A DNA stretch of 64,000 bases from Streptomyces sp. R21 (GTDB lineage: Bacteria > Actinomycetota > Actinomycetes > Streptomycetales > Streptomycetaceae). This document shows positions 60,351 through 64,000 of the stretch, piece after piece (positions within the stretch are counted from its first letter, which is position 1; each line of letters opens with the position of its first letter). The stretch spans positions 7,543,001-7,607,000 of the forward strand of contig NZ_CP163435.1 of assembly GCF_041051975.1 (NCBI RefSeq), written 5' to 3'. The notes under the pieces are model-generated. The model made no database searches. It worked only from the letters and a program-made list of their open reading frames with translations, and was not told the origin of the DNA. A program made the position numbers and the translations under genes.

Positions 60351-62330
60351 ATGACGGCCGAGCTGGTCCGGGGGCAGAACCATCCGCTCTCCCAGGCCCG
60401 ACTTGAGGTCCGCGTGTCGGCAGGCAAGCCGGTCGTGGCCGGGGCCACGCTCAGCGACGAGCAGGGCAAGGTCCGCGGCGTCGAATGGGTGGCCCATCCC
60501 GGCGCGCCCACGCTGCCAGGACTCGAGGTCTCCAAGCAGGCGGCGGCCGACCACCGCCTCGCCTTCGACCTGGACGCCGTGCCGGAGAGCGTGCACCGCG
60601 TCAGCGTGCTGCTCGCACTGCCCTCCGGCGTCGGCGGCCCGGTCCGGTTCGGCGCCGTCGCCGCCCCCTTCATCGCGGTCACCGGCCTCGACGGATCCGA
60701 GGTCGCCAGCTACACCATCACAGGCCTGGACGCCGAGTCGGCGGTCGTCGCCCTGGAGCTCTACCGACGCCAGGGCGCCTGGAAGGTCCGCGCGGTCGGA
60801 CAGGGATACGCGGGCGGCCTCGCCGAACTCCTCACCGACCAGGGCCTGCCCGAGGCCCGGCAGCTCGCGGGCAGCATCAATGAAGCCGTGGCCCAGGGCC
60901 TGGCGCGCAGCGTGGCGGCACCCCCGCCCCGCACGCCCGACGGGGACCGCTCCCGGACGGCAGCCGCCTCCGCCGGGGCCCCGGACCAGCCCTACGCCGC
61001 TCCCCAGAACACCTCCGGGAACGGCATGCCCGCGCACACCGGCCACTCCGGCGCCCACCCGCAGCCGGACCCCTCCGCGGTCACCCAGCCGTCCGCGCCC
61101 ACCGCCGGTGGCCCCGTCAACTACAGCCACCCCGGCCGGCAGAACGTGGCGCCGCCCCCGCCCCCGCCGACCGCACCCCCGGCGCAGCCCGGGCAGCCCG
61201 CCCAGCCCGTGGCCGGCGACGCGACCGGCTGGTCCATGGAGGAGCGGCTCTACAACCAGGTGTGGGGCATGTTCGAGGACTTGGCCCGCAGCACCGCGGC
61301 GTACCGCAGCGCGGTGGACTTCGCCGACTCACGCCTGGAGCAGGAGCTCGACAAGGCCCTGTCCGACCCGCGCAGTCGCATCGGCGGGCAGGGGGACGCG
61401 GCGCGCGAGGCGGCCCGCACCAAGCACGCAGACCTGGTCGACCAGGCCCGGGCGGCCCTCGACCGCGACCTGGCCCAGCTCACCGCCGAGTCCGAGGTGG
61501 TCGAGCCCGCGCTGCCCATGGCGTACGCAGGCTGGGACAACCCGGTCTGGCACGGCTACCGGGTGCCGATGGAGGTTCCCATGGCGGTGCGCCTCGGCAA
61601 CCTCAGCCTGCCCGAGAGCGAGCGCCTGAGCATTCCGATGCTGGTCCGCCTGCCATTGGAGCGCGGTCTGTGGATCGACAGCGGCCGCGCCTCGCTCGAC
61701 GGTTCGCTCGCCGACTCCGACCAGCTGCGCCGCCTGGCCATGGACACGGCGGTGGCGCAGGCCGCGCGGCTGCTCGCCGTCTATCCGGCGGGCGACTTCA
61801 CCGTCCATGTGATCGACCCGGCCGGTTCGGGGGCGTCCTCCCTCGCGCCGCTGGTGCACTCCGGTGTGCTCGCCGGGCCGCCGGCCGCCGGCGCTGCGGG
61901 CGTGGCGGACGTCCTCGCCCGGCTCACCCAGCGCGTCGACCTGGTGCAGATGGCGGTGCGTGGTGGCGCGGCCGACTCGCTGCCGCCCGGCTTCGACACC
62001 GCTGAGCAACTGCTGATCGTCAACGACTTCCCGCACGGCTTCGACGACCGCGCCGTCACCCAGCTGCGCTATCTCGCGGACGAGGGGCCGGCCGTCGGCG
62101 TCCATCTGATGATGGTCGCCGACCGGGAGGACGCCACCGCCTACGGGCCCCTGCTCGACCCGCTGTGGCGCGCGCTGATGCGCCTCACCCCGGTGCCCGA
62201 CGATCATCTGGCCGACCCCTGGGTCGGGCATGCCTGGACGTACGAGCCCGCCCTCATCCCCCCCGACAGCCAGGTGCTCCAGCATGTGCTCACCCAGGTG
62301 TCGGCGGCCCGTCGCTCATGGGGCCGCTGA
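60351..62330 (+). CDS. TerD-like protein fused to an FtsK/EccC-like domain lacking Walker A
   Basis: A 659-residue protein. Residues 1-170 are TerD-like (LSQARLEVRVSAGKP, LAFDLDAVPESVHRVSVLLALP). A Pro/Gln/Gly-rich linker (about 190-280) follows. The C-terminal 370 residues resemble an FtsK/SpoIIIE-type fold, with FTVHVIDPAGSGASSLAPLV, QLLIVNDFPHGFDDRAVTQLRYLADEGPAVGVHLMMVADRED, but no GKS/T loop. It may therefore be a structural or regulatory ATPase-fold domain. It is co-directional with TerD and probably co-transcribed. Confidence 0.8.
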   Translation: MTAELVRGQNHPLSQARLEVRVSAGKPVVAGATLSDEQGKVRGVEWVAHPGAPTLPGLEVSKQAAADHRLAFDLDAVPESVHRVSVLLALPSGVGGPVRFGAVAAPFIAVTGLDGSEVASYTITGLDAESAVVALELYRRQGAWKVRAVGQGYAGGLAELLTDQGLPEARQLAGSINEAVAQGLARSVAAPPPRTPDGDRSRTAAASAGAPDQPYAAPQNTSGNGMPAHTGHSGAHPQPDPSAVTQPSAPTAGGPVNYSHPGRQNVAPPPPPPTAPPAQPGQPAQPVAGDATGWSMEERLYNQVWGMFEDLARSTAAYRSAVDFADSRLEQELDKALSDPRSRIGGQGDAAREAARTKHADLVDQARAALDRDLAQLTAESEVVEPALPMAYAGWDNPVWHGYRVPMEVPMAVRLGNLSLPESERLSIPMLVRLPLERGLWIDSGRASLDGSLADSDQLRRLAMDTAVAQAARLLAVYPAGDFTVHVIDPAGSGASSLAPLVHSGVLAGPPAAGAAGVADVLARLTQRVDLVQMAVRGGAADSLPPGFDTAEQLLIVNDFPHGFDDRAVTQLRYLADEGPAVGVHLMMVADREDATAYGPLLDPLWRALMRLTPVPDDHLADPWVGHAWTYEPALIPPDSQVLQHVLTQVSAARRSWGR

Positions 62331-62434
62331 CGCTCGCCCGAGCCTGCGTCAAGCACCAGTAAAGTCCCGTGACCAGGGGATTTGGTCCTTCTTTTACTAT
62401 CCCCTTTACCTTTCCTTGGTGATTCGGTACTCTT

Positions 62435-62615
62435 TTCCACACGGAGGGGAGTACTCCCTACCTACTGCGGCGTACCCGTCAATACGGATCAGGCCAGATC
62501 CCGGGGCGTCGGCCCGCAGGCACCGGACGCATCACGCGCCCCGGCCGCCTCGGGTGGAAGAGACCTCCGGCAGCGACGACGCTGACATTTGCCGTTACGT
62601 ACTGCCGGAGGCGCA
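62435..62615 (+). promoter_or_regulatory. yybP-ykoY (manganese) riboswitch with Shine-Dalgarno-sequestering platform
   Basis: The leader of terC contains GGGGAGTA at 62446-62453 and GAGACC at 62560-62565, the two hallmarks of the yybP-ykoY motif, in the expected order. CGGAGG (62442-62447) can pair with CCTCCG (62564-62569) to form the closing P1 helix. The same 3' strand, CCTCCGGCAG (62564-62573), is also perfectly complementary to CTGCCGGAGG (62602-62611), which holds the Shine-Dalgarno site. Ligand-stabilised P1 would therefore free the ribosome site (an ON switch). TerC genes are known targets of this riboswitch class. Confidence 0.75.
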
Positions 62616-63605
62616 GTGGATGTTTCAGTGACCCTGTGGGTCCTTACCATCGTGGGCCTAGCCGCCCTGATCGCGGTCGACTTCTTCATCGGCCGCAAAC
62701 CCCATGACGTATCCATCAAGGAAGCCGGAATCTGGACGGTCGTCTGGATCGCCCTGGCCGGACTGTTCGGACTCGGACTGCTCCTCTTCTCCGGCGGAGA
62801 GCCCGCGGGGGAGTTCTTCGCCGGCTTCATCACCGAGAAGTCGCTGAGCGTCGACAACCTCTTCGTCTTCGTCCTGATCATGGCGAAGTTCGCGGTGCCC
62901 TCGCAGTACCAGCAGCGAGTGCTCCTCGTCGGCGTCCTCATAGCGCTCGTCCTGCGCGCGATCTTCATCGCTGCGGGTGCCGCGATCCTCGCGAGCTTCG
63001 CGTGGGTCTTCTACATCTTCGGCGCGTTCCTCATCTACACCGCCTGGAAGCTCATCCAGGAGGCCAGGGCAGACGACGAGGACGAGGAGTTCGAGGAGAA
63101 CCGGCTGCTCAAGGCCGCCGAGCAACGCTTCGGCGTGGCCGACCGCTACCACGGCACCAAACTGTGGATCCAGCAGAACGGCAAGCGCGTCATGACGCCG
63201 ATGCTGGTCGTGATGCTCGCGATCGGCACCACGGACGTCCTGTTCGCGCTCGACTCGATCCCTGCGATCTTCGGCCTGACCCAGGACCCGTACATCGTCT
63301 TCACCGCCAACGCGTTCGCCCTGATGGGTCTGCGCCAGCTGTACTTCCTCATCGGCGGACTGCTCAGGAAGCTGGTTCACCTCAGCTACGGCCTGTCGGT
63401 CATCCTCGGCTTCATCGGCATCAAGCTCGTGCTGCATGCCTTGCACGAGTCCGGCGTCCACGTTCCCGAGATCTCCATCCCGGTCTCGCTCGGCGTGATC
63501 TGCGCGGTCCTGGTGATCACCACGATCACCAGCCTGATGGCGTCCAAGAAGCAGGCGGCGCGCGAAGAGGCCGAGAGCGCCCCGAAGGACAGCATCGACG
63601 TCTGA
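62616..63605 (+). CDS. terC: TerC-family integral membrane protein
   Basis: A 329-residue membrane protein; GTG at 62616 lies four bases after GGAGG within the riboswitch platform. TerC motifs: FFAGFITEKSLSVDNLFVFVLIMAKFAVP, GTTDVLFALDSIPAIFGLTQDPYIVFTANAFALMGLRQLYFLI. Acidic residues within membrane helices are typical. Recent work links TerC proteins to Mn2+ export, which fits the upstream riboswitch. It is followed by a strong terminator. Confidence 0.95.
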   Translation: MDVSVTLWVLTIVGLAALIAVDFFIGRKPHDVSIKEAGIWTVVWIALAGLFGLGLLLFSGGEPAGEFFAGFITEKSLSVDNLFVFVLIMAKFAVPSQYQQRVLLVGVLIALVLRAIFIAAGAAILASFAWVFYIFGAFLIYTAWKLIQEARADDEDEEFEENRLLKAAEQRFGVADRYHGTKLWIQQNGKRVMTPMLVVMLAIGTTDVLFALDSIPAIFGLTQDPYIVFTANAFALMGLRQLYFLIGGLLRKLVHLSYGLSVILGFIGIKLVLHALHESGVHVPEISIPVSLGVICAVLVITTITSLMASKKQAAREEAESAPKDSIDV

Positions 63606-63631
63606 CCGCGTCAGACGTAGGAACAACCATC

Positions 63632-63672
63632 CCGGGAGCGGTGCGCGGCGAATTGCCGGGACCCGCTCCCGG
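63632..63672 (+). terminator. 10-bp hairpin terminator after terC
   Basis: CCGGGAGCGG (63632-63641) pairs with CCGCTCCCGG (63663-63672), with an inner CGGC/GCCG stem in the loop. A smaller hairpin, TCTGAC/GTCAGA, overlaps the stop codon at 63601-63615. Confidence 0.8.
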
Positions 63673-63733
63673 TGCTTGCTTGGTCTAGTGCGTTCCCCGA
63701 CCCGGGGAACGCACCGGCCGAGCGGAGGCAGCC

Positions 63734-64000
63734 ATGAAGTTCGTACAGATCATCGACTTCGAAACCGAGCGCATCGACGAGATGCGACAGCTGGTCGAGG
63801 AGGCGGACCAGCGCTTCGCGGGCCGCAGCGGCGGCGCCACGCACCGCATGGTCCTGCACGACCGCGGCAACCCCAACCGCTACCTCGTGGTGATCGAGTT
63901 CCCGTCGTACGAGGACGCCATGCGCAACAGCCAAGACCCCGAGACGAGCAAGATGGCGGAGCAGATCGCTGCGCTGTGCACCAGGCCGCCGTCCTTCACC
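63734..64000 (+). CDS. predicted dimeric alpha-beta barrel protein (3' end outside window)
   Basis: 89 codons are visible from ATG at 63734, with GCGGAGG upstream, and no stop before the window edge. It begins MKFVQIIDFETERIDEMRQL and contains HRMVLHDRGNPNRYLVVIEFPSYEDAMRNS, the pattern of small ferredoxin-fold dimeric proteins of unknown function. More cannot be said without the rest of the gene. Confidence 0.8.
   Translation, partial: MKFVQIIDFETERIDEMRQLVEEADQRFAGRSGGATHRMVLHDRGNPNRYLVVIEFPSYEDAMRNSQDPETSKMAEQIAALCTRPPSFT

Noticed and set aside
1..64000. CRISPR arrays, insertion sequences, attachment sites, rRNA or canonical tRNA genes
   Set aside because: No spaced repeats, transposase, integrase or canonical tRNA fold was seen; the only arrays are the short tandem repeats listed.

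Overview
The window is high-GC actinobacterial chromosome, almost certainly Streptomyces. Codon use is strongly G/C in third positions, GTG starts are common, and the gene families are typical of the genus: a DUF397 plus Scr1-type helix-turn-helix pair, RsbW-like ATPases, MHYT and TerD/TerC proteins, and F420-dependent PPOX enzymes. All calls come from reading the sequence and translations; no database search was run, and DUF numbers are from memory.

Layout. 1-2.5 kb holds a gamma-carbonic-anhydrase-like protein (cut by the window edge), a RidA protein and a small three-gene operon ending in a nucleotidyltransferase-like protein. 2.5-16.4 kb is one minus-strand type VII (ESX-like) secretion operon. 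In transcription order it encodes two small WXG100-like proteins, a DUF6507-like protein, a 781-residue effector with a nuclease-like C-terminus, a candidate immunity protein, a pentapeptide-repeat protein, a one-helix membrane protein, an EccD-like channel, a MinD-like ATPase, a three-ATPase EccC and a DUF6177-like protein. No EccB, EccE or MycP is present. Several neighbours overlap by GTGA, indicating translational coupling.

16.7-21.9 kb carries a single-chain type ISP restriction-modification-like enzyme. Beside it is a 243-residue protein of unknown function, followed directly by two tandem RNA elements that fold as circularly permuted tRNAs: T arm and 3' acceptor strand first, then 5' acceptor strand and D arm. 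They resemble the tRNA-like domain of bacterial Y RNAs (YrlA), but no Ro60 gene is in the window. This is the most unusual feature here.

22-38 kb is mostly ordinary accessory metabolism and regulation: a FUSC-type permease, DHFR-like protein, endonuclease/exonuclease/phosphatase protein, amidohydrolase, cytochrome P450 followed by twelve 11-bp repeats, DUF899 protein, ABC exporter, an abaA/whiJ-like regulatory cluster (ATPase, XRE regulator, DUF397), a DUF574-type methyltransferase and a frameshifted MocR-type regulator divergent from an AhpD-like gene.

39-55 kb contains an orphan GltD-like small subunit, small membrane and hypothetical proteins, an HxlR/SDR divergent pair, an F420-type oxidoreductase behind a 15-bp repeat and a 12-bp palindrome, a CBS protein, CorA, a pseudouridine catabolism pair (PfkB kinase and PsuG), a truncated formaldehyde dehydrogenase, an MFS exporter and an Ogt-type DNA repair protein.

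55-64 kb looks like conserved core: secreted glycerophosphodiesterase, MHYT sensor, uvrB, TerD, a TerD/FtsK-like protein, and TerC behind a yybP-ykoY-type manganese riboswitch whose 3' strand can sequester the Shine-Dalgarno site. Terminator-like hairpins separate most convergent pairs.
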